From Amaricoccus sp003258405 (lineage in GTDB: Bacteria > Pseudomonadota > Alphaproteobacteria > Rhodobacterales > Rhodobacteraceae), in NCBI RefSeq assembly GCF_043226085.1, contig NZ_CP171225.1, positions 1,240,001-1,304,000 on the forward strand: DNA of 64,000 nt, read 5' to 3'. The notes under the pieces are model-generated. The model searched no databases. It was not told where the DNA came from and saw nothing but the letters and a program-made list of their open reading frames with translations. Both the position numbers and the translations under genes were made by a program. Within the stretch, counting starts at the first letter, position 1, and every line of letters begins with the position of its first letter. This document shows, one piece after another, positions 16,330-25,407 of the stretch.

Positions 16330-16500
16330 CGAGCGTCCTCACATGGGTGGGCAACGCGCGCGTGTCAGAACCACGGCCGTAGGCGCAGGGCCACAGTGCG
16401 GCCCTTTCGGCACACCTGCGGGGACGATCGTTTTGACACCCGCGCGGGCTTGGACTAACGCTTGAGGCGATCGGGGGGCGGAAAATGGCGGAGATTGACG

Positions 16501-17652
16501 ATGTCCTTTAGACCCATCCTCGCCGGTCTGGCGCTCTCGGCGCTGCTTGTGCCGCTCGACGCGGCCGCCTTCGAGACCAAGGCGGTTTCGGCGATCGTGG
16601 TGGATCAGGCGACGGGCATGGTCCTGTTCGAGAAGAATGCCGAAGTGCCGCGGCCGACGGCTTCCATGTCAAAGCTCATGACGCTCTACATGCTCTTCGA
16701 GGCGATCCGCGACGGGCGCGTGACGCCCGAGACCGAGTTCCGGGTGAGCGCCAAGGCCCAGGCGATGGGCGGCTCGCGCATGTTCGTCGAGGCGGGCACC
16801 GTGGTGCCGGTCGAGGCGCTGATCCAGGGCATCATCGTGCAGTCCGGCAACGATGCCTGCGTCGTCGTCGCCGAGAACCTCGCGGGCACCGAGGCCGAGT
16901 TTGCCCGCCAGATGACGGCCCGGGCCAAGGAAATCGGCCTCGAGCACACCACGCTCAAGAACGCCTCCGGCTGGCCCGAGCCCGGCCACGAGATGAGCGC
17001 CGAGGATCTCGAGCGCCTCGCCAACCGCATCATCACCGAGTTCCCGCAGTTCTACGCCTATTTCCACGAGACCGAGTTCACCTGGAACGGCATCACCCAG
17101 CAGAACCGCAACCCGCTCCTGACGCTCGGGATCGGCGCCGACGGGCTCAAGACCGGCCATACCGAGGAGGCGGGCTACGGGCTCGTGGGCTCGGCGGTGC
17201 AGAACGACCAGCGGATCATCTTCGTCCTCACCGGCCTCGCCAATGCCCGCGAGCGGGCGGCCGAGAGCGAGGCGGTGGTGAACTGGGCCTACAACGCCTT
17301 CGACACGGTGAAATTCCTCGACAAGGGCGCGCAGGCGGCCGAGGCGAAGGTCTGGCTGGGCGAGGCGCCCACCGTGCCGCTCGTCGCGCCCGAGACGATC
17401 CAGATCTTCGTGCCGCGCACCGAGCGCAGCAAGATGACCGCCCGCGTGGTCTACGACAGCCCGGTCGAGGCGCCGATCGCCGCAGGCCAGCCGATCGGCG
17501 CGCTCTTCGTCGACATTCCCGGCCATGACCAGATGCGCTTCGATCTCGTCGCGGGCCGGGACGTGCCGCGCGGCGGGCTCATGACGCGCATCGGCGCGGC
17601 GGCGATGATCGCCCGCGACCGCGTCGTCGGCCTCCTGCCCGGACACGACTGA
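16501..17652 (+). CDS. D-alanyl-D-alanine carboxypeptidase (PBP5/6 type, S11)
   Basis: 383 residues with a signal peptide (about 1-23, ending DAAA). The penicillin-binding triad is complete: SMSK (55-58), SGN (115-117) and KTG (217-219). The C-terminal beta-rich PBP5 domain ends in an amphipathic helix (about 360-383) that would bind the outer face of the inner membrane. It trims the terminal D-Ala from peptidoglycan pentapeptides. The ATG is chosen because it begins the signal peptide and follows GGAG by 8 bp; the frame extends 13 codons further upstream. The next gene, tmk, starts 5 bp after it. Confidence 0.92.
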   Translation: MSFRPILAGLALSALLVPLDAAAFETKAVSAIVVDQATGMVLFEKNAEVPRPTASMSKLMTLYMLFEAIRDGRVTPETEFRVSAKAQAMGGSRMFVEAGTVVPVEALIQGIIVQSGNDACVVVAENLAGTEAEFARQMTARAKEIGLEHTTLKNASGWPEPGHEMSAEDLERLANRIITEFPQFYAYFHETEFTWNGITQQNRNPLLTLGIGADGLKTGHTEEAGYGLVGSAVQNDQRIIFVLTGLANARERAAESEAVVNWAYNAFDTVKFLDKGAQAAEAKVWLGEAPTVPLVAPETIQIFVPRTERSKMTARVVYDSPVEAPIAAGQPIGALFVDIPGHDQMRFDLVAGRDVPRGGLMTRIGAAAMIARDRVVGLLPGHD

Positions 17653-17657
17653 GGCAC

Positions 17658-18275
17658 ATGGGGGGGCGCTTCATCACGTTCGAGGGGGTGGACGGATCGG
17701 GCAAGACGACGCAGCTTCGCCGCCTGGCCGCGACCCTGCGCGCGGCGGGCGAGGCTGTCGTCGAGACGCGCGAGCCCGGTGGCGCCACGGGCGCCGAGGC
17801 GATCCGGCGGCTGCTCGTCGAGGGCGAACCCGGACGCTGGTCTCCCGAGACCGAGATCCTGCTCTTCACCGCCGCGCGCCGCGATCACGTCGAGCGCACG
17901 ATCGCGCCCGCCCGCGCCCGCGGGGAAACCGTGCTCTGCGACCGCTTCGCCGATTCGACCCGCGTCTATCAGGGGGTGGCGCGCGCCGGCCTCCGCGGCA
18001 TGGTGGATCGCCTTCACGAGCTTTCGATCGGCATCGAGCCTGATCTCACCCTCATTCTCGACATCGACCCCGAGGCGGCGCTCTCCCGCGGGCTGGCGCG
18101 CGGCACCGCGGAGGACCGTTTCGAGCGCTTCGGCCTCGATTTCCAGCAGAAGCTGCGCGCGGGCTTCCTCGCGCTCGCCGCGGAGTTTCCCGGTCGCTGC
18201 CGGGTGATTCGCGCCGAGGGCAGCGCCGAGGAGGTCGCCGCCCGCATCGCCGCGGCGGTGATGGAGACGCCATGA
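17658..18275 (+). CDS. tmk: Thymidylate kinase
   Basis: 205 residues. dTMP kinase phosphorylates dTMP to dTDP. The P-loop FEGVDGSGKTTQ is at about 8-19. The DR(Y/F) motif is present as LCDRFADSTRVYQG (about 93-106), and the lid region is arginine-rich (LARGTAEDRFER). The normal bacterial length is met. The stop overlaps the holB start (ATGA), so tmk and holB are translationally coupled, a widely conserved pairing. Confidence 0.95.
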   Translation: MGGRFITFEGVDGSGKTTQLRRLAATLRAAGEAVVETREPGGATGAEAIRRLLVEGEPGRWSPETEILLFTAARRDHVERTIAPARARGETVLCDRFADSTRVYQGVARAGLRGMVDRLHELSIGIEPDLTLILDIDPEAALSRGLARGTAEDRFERFGLDFQQKLRAGFLALAAEFPGRCRVIRAEGSAEEVAARIAAAVMETP

Positions 18276-19375
18276 GCGAGACCGAGACCCGCCCCGAACC
18301 CGACCGGCGCCCGGGCGCCCCGCACCCGCGCGAGACCGTTTCGCTCCACGGCCAGGCGCCGGCCGAAGCCGCCTTTCTCGAGGCGGCCCATGGCGGGCGG
18401 ATGCACCATGCCTGGCTCGTCACCGGCCCGGCGGGGATCGGCAAGGCAACGCTCGCCTGGCGCATCGCGCGCTACATGCTCGCAGGCGGAACCGGCGCGA
18501 GCCTCGAGATGGACCCGGCGACGCGCGTCTTCCGGCAGGCGGCCCGGCTCTCCGCCCCCGGCCTCGTGCTCTGCCGCAGGCCCTGGGACGAGAAGGCGAA
18601 GCGGCTTCGCGCCGAGATTACCGTCGAGGAGGCGCGCGGGCTCAAGTCGGCCTTCCAGATGAGCGCCCCCGACGGCGCCTGGCGCGTCGCCATCATCGAT
18701 GCGGTGGACGAGATGAACGTGGCCGCCGCCAATGCCCTGCTCAAGATCCTCGAGGAGCCCCCGGCCGAGGCGATGCTGCTGCTTGTCTGCCACCGGCCCT
18801 CCCGCGTGCTGCCGACGATCCGCTCGCGCTGCCGCGAGCTGCGCTGCCGCCCGCTTGGCGCGGAGGATCTCGGCCGGGCGCTCGCAGGCGCCGGCCATCC
18901 GGTGAGCGAGACCGAGGCGCGCGTGCTCACGGCCCTTTCGGGTGGATCGGCGGGCGAGGCGCTCGATCTCGCCGCGGGCGGGGGCATCGCGCTCTACAAC
19001 GAGGCGGTGGCGCTGCTCGCCGGTGGCTGCCCGCTCGACCGGCGGCGGATGCTTGCGCTGGCGGACGCCTGCAGCGGGCCGGACGCCGCCGAGCGCTTCC
19101 GGCTCACGCTGCGGCTTCTCGAGCTCGTGCTCGCCCGGCTCGGCCGCGCGGGCGCGGGCGCGACCCCCGAACCTGTCTCGGAGGCCGAGGCCGGGCTGCT
19201 CGCACATCTCGGCCGGAGCCAGGATCAGGCGCGGATCTGGGCCGGGCGGGCGAGCGAGATTCGCGCCCGCGCCGAGACCGCACGCGCGGTGAACCTTGAC
19301 CCCGCCCAGGTGATCCTTGATACCTTGCTGCAGATCGACGCGGCGGCGGCCGAAGCCAACCGGCTGGCGGCGTGA
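18272..19375 (+). CDS. holB: DNA polymerase III delta' subunit
   Basis: 367 residues, clamp-loader AAA+ subunit. The degenerate P-loop reads WLVTGPAGIGKATLAWRIA (about 49-67). The sensor region IIDAVDEMNVAAANALLKILEEPP (the delta' ALLKxLEEPP signature) and the SRC-type motif LPTIRSRCREL are clear. The zinc-finger cysteines of other delta' proteins are not evident. It lies between tmk and tatD, as in many bacteria. Confidence 0.93.
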   Translation: MSETETRPEPDRRPGAPHPRETVSLHGQAPAEAAFLEAAHGGRMHHAWLVTGPAGIGKATLAWRIARYMLAGGTGASLEMDPATRVFRQAARLSAPGLVLCRRPWDEKAKRLRAEITVEEARGLKSAFQMSAPDGAWRVAIIDAVDEMNVAAANALLKILEEPPAEAMLLLVCHRPSRVLPTIRSRCRELRCRPLGAEDLGRALAGAGHPVSETEARVLTALSGGSAGEALDLAAGGGIALYNEAVALLAGGCPLDRRRMLALADACSGPDAAERFRLTLRLLELVLARLGRAGAGATPEPVSEAEAGLLAHLGRSQDQARIWAGRASEIRARAETARAVNLDPAQVILDTLLQIDAAAAEANRLAA

Positions 19376-19426
19376 CGGCATTCCGCATTCCCCTGTTTCC
19401 CTGACGCACTCCCCGTACCTATTGCC

Positions 19427-20254
19427 ATGTCCCTTCCTTCCCTTGTCGACAGCCATTGCCACCTGGATTTCCCGGATTTCGCGGACGAGATCGACGATGT
19501 GATGGCGCGTGCCGCCGCCGCGGGGGTGACACGGATGGTGACGATCTGCACCAGGCTCCGCGAGGAGCCGAAGGTGCGGGCGATCGCCGAGGCCCATCCC
19601 GGGGTCTGCTATGCCGCGGGCACCCATCCGCTCAGCGCGGCAGAGGAGCCGCTCGCGACCCTCGAGGAGCTCGTCGCCCTCGCGCGGCATCCGAAGATGG
19701 TCGGGATCGGCGAGACCGGGCTCGATTACCACTATCAGGTCGAGACGGCGGCGCGGCAGGCCGAGAGCCTGGAGATCCATATCGAGGCGGCGCGGCAGAC
19801 CGGCCTGCCCCTCATCATCCACGCCCGCGACGCCGATGCCGACATCGGCCGGACGCTCTCCGAGGCCCATGCCGCCGGGCCGTTTACCTGCGTGATGCAC
19901 TGCTTCACCGCCGGGCGGGCGCTCGCCGAAACGGCGCTCGGGCTCGGCTTCTACCTCTCGATCCCCGGCATCGCGACCTTCCGCAACGCGGGCGAGATCC
20001 GCGACATCTTCGCCGCGGCCCCCCGCGACCGGCTGCTGGTCGAGACCGACAGCCCCTATCTCGCGCCCGTTCCGCATCGCGGACGCCGCAACGAGCCCGC
20101 CTATACCGCCGACACCGCCCGCGCGATGGCCGCGCATCTCGAGATGGACTACGCCGCGTTCGCGGCCCTCACCTCGGCGAATTTCGACCGCCTCTTCCCC
20201 AAGGCGGCAAAGGCCGCCGCGGCGGCGATGGCTGACGCAGGGAGTGCGGTCTGA
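19427..20254 (+). CDS. tatD: TatD-family metal-dependent DNase
   Basis: 275 residues. TIM-barrel hydrolase motifs are all visible: VDSHCHLDFPDF (about 6-17) for metal binding, GIGETGLDYHY (about 90), PLIIHARDADAD (about 128), MHCFT (about 155) and LLVETDSPYLAP (about 204). The family has 3'-5' exonuclease activity on DNA. It starts 51 bp after holB. Its stop shares a base with the next start (TGATG). Confidence 0.93.
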   Translation: MSLPSLVDSHCHLDFPDFADEIDDVMARAAAAGVTRMVTICTRLREEPKVRAIAEAHPGVCYAAGTHPLSAAEEPLATLEELVALARHPKMVGIGETGLDYHYQVETAARQAESLEIHIEAARQTGLPLIIHARDADADIGRTLSEAHAAGPFTCVMHCFTAGRALAETALGLGFYLSIPGIATFRNAGEIRDIFAAAPRDRLLVETDSPYLAPVPHRGRRNEPAYTADTARAMAAHLEMDYAAFAALTSANFDRLFPKAAKAAAAAMADAGSAV

Positions 20255-21063
20255 TGGCGCGGATCCGGTTCACCATCCTCGGCTGCGGCTCCTCGGGCGG
20301 CGTGCCGCGGCTCGGCGGCCTCTGGGGCGCCTGCGACCCGACGAACCCCAAGAACCGGCGGCGCCGCTGCTCGCTGCTGATCGAGCGCTTCGCCGGCGCG
20401 GAGCCGGAGGCGGGCGTCACCCGCGTGCTCATCGACACCTCGCCGGACATGCGCGCCCAGTTGCTCGATGCGGGCGTCGGACATCTCGACGCGGCGGTCT
20501 ACACCCATGCCCATGCCGATCATGTGCACGGCATCGATGACCTGCGGATGATCGTCTACAACCGCGGCTCGCGCCTGCCGGTCTGGGCCGATGCCGATAC
20601 CTCGGATTCGCTGCTCAACCGCTTCGGCTACGCCTTCATCCAGCCGCCGGGCAGTGCCTACCCGCCCATTCTCGACCTCAACGAGATCACCGGCCCCTTC
20701 AGTATCGAGGGAGCGGGCGGCGCGGTGGAGCTTCACCCGGTGCAGGTGAAGCACGGGCGGATCGATGCGCTCGGCTTCCGGGTCGGTGATGTGGTCTATC
20801 TGCCCGATGTCTCCGAGATCCCGCACGAGAGCTGGGCGATGCTCGCCGGGCTCGATGTCTGGATCCTCGATGCGCTGCGCTACACGCCGCACCCGACGCA
20901 TGCCCATCTCGAGCAGAGCCTCGCCTGGATCGAGCGGGCCGCGCCCCGGCGTGCCGTTCTCACCAATCTCCACCTCGATCTCGACCACGAAATCCTGAGC
21001 GGCCAGATCCCGGAGAATGTCATCCCCGCGCATGACGGGCTCGCCCTGGACATCGAGCTTTGA
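20254..21063 (+). CDS. MBL-fold hydrolase, PhnP-like
   Basis: 269 residues. The metallo-beta-lactamase signature is present as YTHAHADHVHGIDDLR (about 87-102). The N-terminal FTILGCGSSGGVPRLGG motif and the presence of CDP (about 29) are typical of the PhnP / RNase Z-like branch. Further metal ligands lie in HPVQVKHGR and NLHLDLDHE. PhnP acts on cyclic phosphodiesters, but no phn genes are nearby, so the substrate remains open. The TatD-MBL gene pair is common in Proteobacteria. Confidence 0.85.
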   Translation: MARIRFTILGCGSSGGVPRLGGLWGACDPTNPKNRRRRCSLLIERFAGAEPEAGVTRVLIDTSPDMRAQLLDAGVGHLDAAVYTHAHADHVHGIDDLRMIVYNRGSRLPVWADADTSDSLLNRFGYAFIQPPGSAYPPILDLNEITGPFSIEGAGGAVELHPVQVKHGRIDALGFRVGDVVYLPDVSEIPHESWAMLAGLDVWILDALRYTPHPTHAHLEQSLAWIERAAPRRAVLTNLHLDLDHEILSGQIPENVIPAHDGLALDIEL

Positions 21064-22001
21064 TCGGCAACATCCTCGTCGTCGTCCTGCCGGTCTTCCT
21101 GATCGCGGGCGCGGGGTACCTCGCGACGCGGCTCAAGGTGTTTCCGATCGCGAGCGTCGACGGGCTCATGGCCTATGCGCTGCGCTTCGCCGTGCCCTGC
21201 CTGCTCTTCCGGGCGATCGCGACGGTCGATCTCGGCGAGGTCTTCGATCCGGGCCTGCTGATCTCGTTCTACACCGGTGCGGTCGTGGCCTTCGCGCTCG
21301 GCATCCTCGGGGCGCGCACGATCTTCCACCGCAGGCCGGGCGAGGCCGTCGCCGTCGGCTTCGGGGCGCTCTTCTCGAACTCCGCCCTCCTCGGCCTGCC
21401 GATCATGGAGCGCGCCTACGGGACGGACTCGCTTGCGCCGAACTTCGCAATCATCTCGATCCACGCGCCCTTCTGCTACCTGCTCGGCATCACGGTGATG
21501 GAATTCGCCCGTGCCGATGGCCGCGGGTTTGCCCAGACCGGCGTCGCGGTCATGCAGGCGATGTTCCGCAACGCGCTGATGATCGGCCTCGCCATCGGCT
21601 TTGTCGTGAACCTCGGCCATATCCAGTTGCACGAGACGATCTGGACGGCGGTGGACATGCTGGCCAATTCCGCCCTGCCCGCCGCCCTCTTCGGCCTCGG
21701 CGGCATCCTCACCCGCTACCAGCTCAAGTCCTCGGTCGGGGAATCGGCGATGATCGCCGGGCTCTCGATCATCGTGCACCCCGCGATCTCCTGGGCGCTC
21801 GGCTCCATGGTCTTCGACCTCTCCGAGCCTTTCATGCGCTCGCTCGTCGTCACCGCGGCGATGGCGCCGGGGGTCAACAGCTATGTCTTCGCGATGCAAT
21901 ACGCCCGCGGTCAGGCCCAGGCTGCGGGTGCGGTGCTCCTCGGCACGGCGGTCTCGGTCGTCACCGCATCGGCCTGGATCTACGTGCTGGGCGGGATCTG
22001 A
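21060..22001 (+). CDS. AEC (auxin efflux carrier) family transporter
   Basis: 313 residues, about ten hydrophobic segments throughout. Family features are an N-terminal VVVLPVFLIAGAGYLATR helix, FSNSALLGLPIM at about 102-113 and a late AMAPGVNSYVFAMQYA segment. AEC proteins export auxin-like or organic acid substrates; the substrate here is unknown. The TTG start overlaps the stop of the MBL gene (TTGA), which fixes the N-terminus and shows coupling. Confidence 0.88.
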   Translation: MIGNILVVVLPVFLIAGAGYLATRLKVFPIASVDGLMAYALRFAVPCLLFRAIATVDLGEVFDPGLLISFYTGAVVAFALGILGARTIFHRRPGEAVAVGFGALFSNSALLGLPIMERAYGTDSLAPNFAIISIHAPFCYLLGITVMEFARADGRGFAQTGVAVMQAMFRNALMIGLAIGFVVNLGHIQLHETIWTAVDMLANSALPAALFGLGGILTRYQLKSSVGESAMIAGLSIIVHPAISWALGSMVFDLSEPFMRSLVVTAAMAPGVNSYVFAMQYARGQAQAAGAVLLGTAVSVVTASAWIYVLGGI

Positions 22002-22132
22002 GCCGGCCGGGACGCGGCTTCACGCCCCTCCTCGACCCTGCCGCCGACGCATCTGCGACATCCGCCCTTTTCCTCATCGGTTTCTTTACAGTTTACCCTT
22101 ACTGGTCGCTCCGGGATCAGTCGGGGGCAATC

Positions 22133-24163
22133 ATGACGCTGGTGGATTTCGTGAGGCACGGGCATGAGCTGGACATCGTGCTCCTTGCCTCAATCATGGC
22201 GGTGACGGGTACCTTTGTCACCCTCAGGCTATACCGGCGGGCCGCACGTGCCTCGGAGACCGAGTCTCTCGGATGGCTGCTCCTTGCCGCCCTGATTTCG
22301 GGGGCGACGATCTGGACTTCGCATTTCGTCGCAATGCTTGGCTACCGGGCGCCCATCCCCGTCACGTTTGATGCCGGCCTAACCGCCGTTTCGCTGCTGG
22401 TGGCGATCGTCGGCAGCGGCATGAGCTTCTGGTTGACAATGGTGGTCCGCGGCGGTGCCGGTAGAATCCTGGGCGGCGGTGCCTTCGGCCTCTGGCTCGC
22501 GGCGATGCACTACATCGGCATGTTGGCTTATCACGTGGAAGGGCCCATCTCCTGGCACATCCGCGATTTCGCCACCTCCCTGCTGGCGGCGGTGCTCTTC
22601 TCCACACTGGCGCTTTGCCTGGCACAGGATCGGCATCGCCGCAAACCGTGGTGGCTCGCCGAGGTCATGATGATCCTCGCCATACTTCTGATGCATTTTC
22701 TCGGCATGTCCGCCCTCCATATCTCCCCGATGGAGGGGATGGAGAACGGAGCAAGCGACGCGGCGTTTCAGGCGACGGCGGTGACGATCTTCACGGCATC
22801 CCTGATCGTGATCGCAACCGGGGTTTCCACCGCGCTGATCGATGTCCGCGCGCGGGCGCACACTCGGGAGGAGATGCGGCGCATGGCGCTGCGCGATCCG
22901 CTGACAGGGCTGCCCAACCGCGCCGATTTCCACGACCATCTCGACACCCTCGTGATCGCCGAGGCCGGGAGCCGGCAGTTTGCAGTGATCGGGATAGACC
23001 TGACTTTCTTGAAGGAAATCAATGATATCTGGGGATACCCCGCCGGCGATGCAGCGCTCTGCGTCATCGGCAGGCGGCTGGCGGAGCATCTGCGGCCGGC
23101 GGGCTATGTCGCCCGGACCGGCGGTGACGAGTTCTACGCAGTTCTCGCCTTCGAGCATGAGGCCGAGCTGCACCGCTTCCTCGAGATCCTGCGCGACCGC
23201 GTCATGGCGCCGATCGTGCTCGCGGCGACCAGTGTCTCGGTCGGTGCCAGCATTGGCGTGGCGCTCTTTCCGCAGCATGCCGAGAGCCGCGAAACGCTCA
23301 TCGCCAACGCGGATCTGGCGATGTATGCGGCAAAAACCGATCCCATCAAACACATCCGCATCTACGACGCTGCGCTCGGCGAGACGATGCGCAACCGGTC
23401 CGAGCTGATGACGGAACTGCGGCGGGCGGTGGAATTCGGCGGGCTGGACCTGCACTATCAGGTGCAGCAATCCATCGTCACCGGCGAGACCACGGGCTTC
23501 GAGGCGCTGCTGCGCTGGGACCATCCGCGGCTCGGCCGGATCTCGCCCGCCGAGTTCATCCCGCTTGCCGAATCGAACGGTCTCATCCTGCCGCTTGGGG
23601 AATGGGTGCTCTGGCGCGCCTGTACCGACGCGAAGCACTGGCGCATCCCCTACAAGGTCGCGGTCAATCTCTCGCCAGTCCAGCTCGCCAATCCGCGCCT
23701 GCCGCAGGTCGTGGCCGCGATCCTGGCCGACACCGGCCTGCCGCCGGAGCGGCTCGAGCTCGAGCTCACCGAGACGGCGATCATCCGCGACAAGGCTCGG
23801 TCCCTGGCAGCGATTGGCGAGATCAAGGCGCTCGGCGTCAGCATCGCACTGGACGATTTCGGCACCGGCTATTCCTCACTCGACACGCTCAAGACCTTCC
23901 CGTTCGACAAGATCAAGCTCGACCGCACGTTCGTCGAGGAGCTGGCGCTGGACCCCCGCTCGATGGCGATCGTCCGCGCGGTTCTGGCGCTCGGCAAGAG
24001 CCTCGGCATCCCTGTCCTCGCAGAGGGGATCGAGACACCGGAGCAGCTCGCGCTGCTCCGCGCCGAAGCCTGCGACGAGGTGCAGGGCTTCCTGATCGGC
24101 CGCCCGGGCGCGTTTTCCGACGACGCGCCCGAAGAGGAGGGCCTGAAGAAGGCGGCGAGCTAG
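22133..24163 (+). CDS. MHYT-GGDEF-EAL cyclic-di-GMP signalling protein
   Basis: 676 residues. The N-terminal MHYT sensor (about 1-230) has six or more helices with MHYT-like repeats TSHFVAMLGY, AAMHYIGMLAY and LMHFLGMSALH, whose His/Met are thought to bind copper or sense gases. A GGDEF domain follows with an intact RTGGDEFYA active site (about 329) but no RxxD inhibitory site just before it. The EAL domain has FEALLRW (about 456), DDFGTGYSS (about 573) and VLAEGIETPEQL, so both synthase and phosphodiesterase sites look intact. The ATG is chosen at the first hydrophobic segment; the frame extends further upstream through the AEC gene. It has its own 131-bp upstream gap. Confidence 0.92.
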   Translation: MTLVDFVRHGHELDIVLLASIMAVTGTFVTLRLYRRAARASETESLGWLLLAALISGATIWTSHFVAMLGYRAPIPVTFDAGLTAVSLLVAIVGSGMSFWLTMVVRGGAGRILGGGAFGLWLAAMHYIGMLAYHVEGPISWHIRDFATSLLAAVLFSTLALCLAQDRHRRKPWWLAEVMMILAILLMHFLGMSALHISPMEGMENGASDAAFQATAVTIFTASLIVIATGVSTALIDVRARAHTREEMRRMALRDPLTGLPNRADFHDHLDTLVIAEAGSRQFAVIGIDLTFLKEINDIWGYPAGDAALCVIGRRLAEHLRPAGYVARTGGDEFYAVLAFEHEAELHRFLEILRDRVMAPIVLAATSVSVGASIGVALFPQHAESRETLIANADLAMYAAKTDPIKHIRIYDAALGETMRNRSELMTELRRAVEFGGLDLHYQVQQSIVTGETTGFEALLRWDHPRLGRISPAEFIPLAESNGLILPLGEWVLWRACTDAKHWRIPYKVAVNLSPVQLANPRLPQVVAAILADTGLPPERLELELTETAIIRDKARSLAAIGEIKALGVSIALDDFGTGYSSLDTLKTFPFDKIKLDRTFVEELALDPRSMAIVRAVLALGKSLGIPVLAEGIETPEQLALLRAEACDEVQGFLIGRPGAFSDDAPEEEGLKKAAS

Positions 24164-24175
24164 ACCGGGGACGCC

Positions 24176-24736
24176 TCAGTAGTCCTTGATGGCGTTGAAA
24201 TCCATCGCCTCCAGATAGGCCTTCTTGCTCTCGATCGAGGCGCTGCCGCCCACCGTCACCAGGATCCGGTTGTCGATGATGCCCTGAAGCTCGCCGTCAT
24301 TGTCGACGAACTGCACCCGCTGGATGCGGAGGGGCTTGGCGCCCGCCGCGGCGGAGAGGCCCGAGAACATCGCGCCGAGGCTCGCCACCATCGGCGAATC
24401 GGTCACCAGCGTGATGGTGATATCGCCATCGGCATTGGAATAGGTCGCCGCCGCCGAGGTGCCGCCGCCAAACATCGCCATGCCCATGCCCATTCCCTCG
24501 CCATCGGCATCCTCGCGCTCCCAGCCCGGCAGCGCCTCCGGCAGGAAGCCCGACAGCGCCGAGGAGCGCTTCTCGGCCAGGATCTTCGTGGCATAGTCGA
24601 GATCCTCGCTCGCCCCGGCGATATCGCCATCGGCATAGGCCGCAAGCGCGCTGTCGATCACATCGGTGAATTCATCCGCATGGGCGGGCCCCTGAATGGC
24701 CAAGGTGGCCAGCACAGCAAGCGTTAAGGTTTTCAA
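24176..24736 (-). CDS. Secreted protein of unknown function
   Basis: 186 residues from a TTG start preceded by GGGAG. Two upstream ATGs (24754 and 24760) are alternatives. The N-terminus is a clean signal peptide (LTLAVLATLAIQGPAHA). The mature part begins with helices (VIDSALAAYADGDIAGASEDLDY), then a Met/Gly-rich patch EGMGMGMAMFGGGTSAA (about 81-97), then beta-rich sequence. I do not recognise the family. The Met-rich patch could bind metal, but that is inference. The gene is convergent with the MHYT-GGDEF-EAL gene, 12 bp apart. Confidence 0.6.
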   Translation of the reverse strand: MKTLTLAVLATLAIQGPAHADEFTDVIDSALAAYADGDIAGASEDLDYATKILAEKRSSALSGFLPEALPGWEREDADGEGMGMGMAMFGGGTSAAATYSNADGDITITLVTDSPMVASLGAMFSGLSAAAGAKPLRIQRVQFVDNDGELQGIIDNRILVTVGGSASIESKKAYLEAMDFNAIKDY

Positions 24737-24795
24737 GACGTTAATCTCCCGCATCTGCAACTGCGGCGGGACTATAACGACCCGGATCGCGGCTG

Positions 24796-25407
24796 TCAGC
24801 GATTTCCCGCCGGTCCGGGTGCCGGCCCGGCATCCAGCGCCCGGGCCCGCGCAAAGGCATCGAGCAGGTCGCGGTAGAGCGCCTCGCGCTCCCAGGGCGC
24901 AAGGAAGGCGCCGACCTCGATCTCGCGGCCGTTGCCGCGCAGCGTGAGGTATTTTTCGATCGGCCCATCGTCCCGGAGGCGGATCTCGACCCAGAACGGG
25001 TTCGCATGCCAGCGCCGCACGCCGCCCCGCGGCTCGTGGCGCTCCACGGTGATGAGATCCGGCCAGAGGCAGAGCTCCTCGGAGAGCCGGGCATCGGCAT
25101 GGCTGCGCCGGAAGGCCCAGTAGAGCGCCAGCAGCACCGCGACGAGAAAGGGCAGCATCCCCCAGGCCGCGCGGCTGCCCAGAAGCCCGAAGAGCGGCAG
25201 GGAGAGGCCCGTCGCGGCGAGCGCGATGACGATGCCGGCTCCCTTGGCCCCGAGCGAACGGTGCGGCCAGAGGCTGATGCGGAAGACCGGCGCGTCGGTC
25301 CGGGCATAGGGGCGGCCCGCGAAATTTCCGGGGCCGGAATCGAGAGAGGCAGGCGCTTGCGCGCCTGCCTCTCCGGTGTCGTTCCGCGGGATCCGCGTGC
25401 GGCTCAA
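24796..25407 (-). CDS. DUF2244 family membrane protein
   Basis: 203 residues from a TTG that overlaps the ctaD stop. The family core starts at FRISLWPHRSLGAKG. Two helices follow (IVIALAATGLSLPLFGLLG and AWGMLPFLVAVLLALYWAF), then a soluble domain with PFWVEIRLRDDG and EVGAFLAPWERE. The N-terminal 38 residues before the family core are poorly conserved in type and span a perfect 13-bp palindrome, so the true start may be later. DUF2244 genes commonly follow cytochrome oxidase genes in alphaproteobacteria, but their role is unknown. Confidence 0.75.
   Translation of the reverse strand: MSRTRIPRNDTGEAGAQAPASLDSGPGNFAGRPYARTDAPVFRISLWPHRSLGAKGAGIVIALAATGLSLPLFGLLGSRAAWGMLPFLVAVLLALYWAFRRSHADARLSEELCLWPDLITVERHEPRGGVRRWHANPFWVEIRLRDDGPIEKYLTLRGNGREIEVGAFLAPWEREALYRDLLDAFARARALDAGPAPGPAGNR
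25344..25373 (-). terminator. 13-bp perfect hairpin just downstream of ctaD
   Basis: GAGAGGCAGGCGC (25344-25356) pairs perfectly with 25361-25373 around a TTGC loop (GCAA on the minus strand). It lies 31 bp after the ctaD stop. No U-run follows, so it may act as an mRNA-end stabiliser or attenuator rather than a strict terminator. It overlaps the proposed N-terminus of the DUF2244 gene. Confidence 0.5.

Noticed and set aside
21017..24163. A 1048-codon plus-strand frame around the GGDEF-EAL gene
   Set aside because: Its first third overlaps the AEC transporter gene in another frame and has arginine-rich shadow composition; the real protein starts at 22133.
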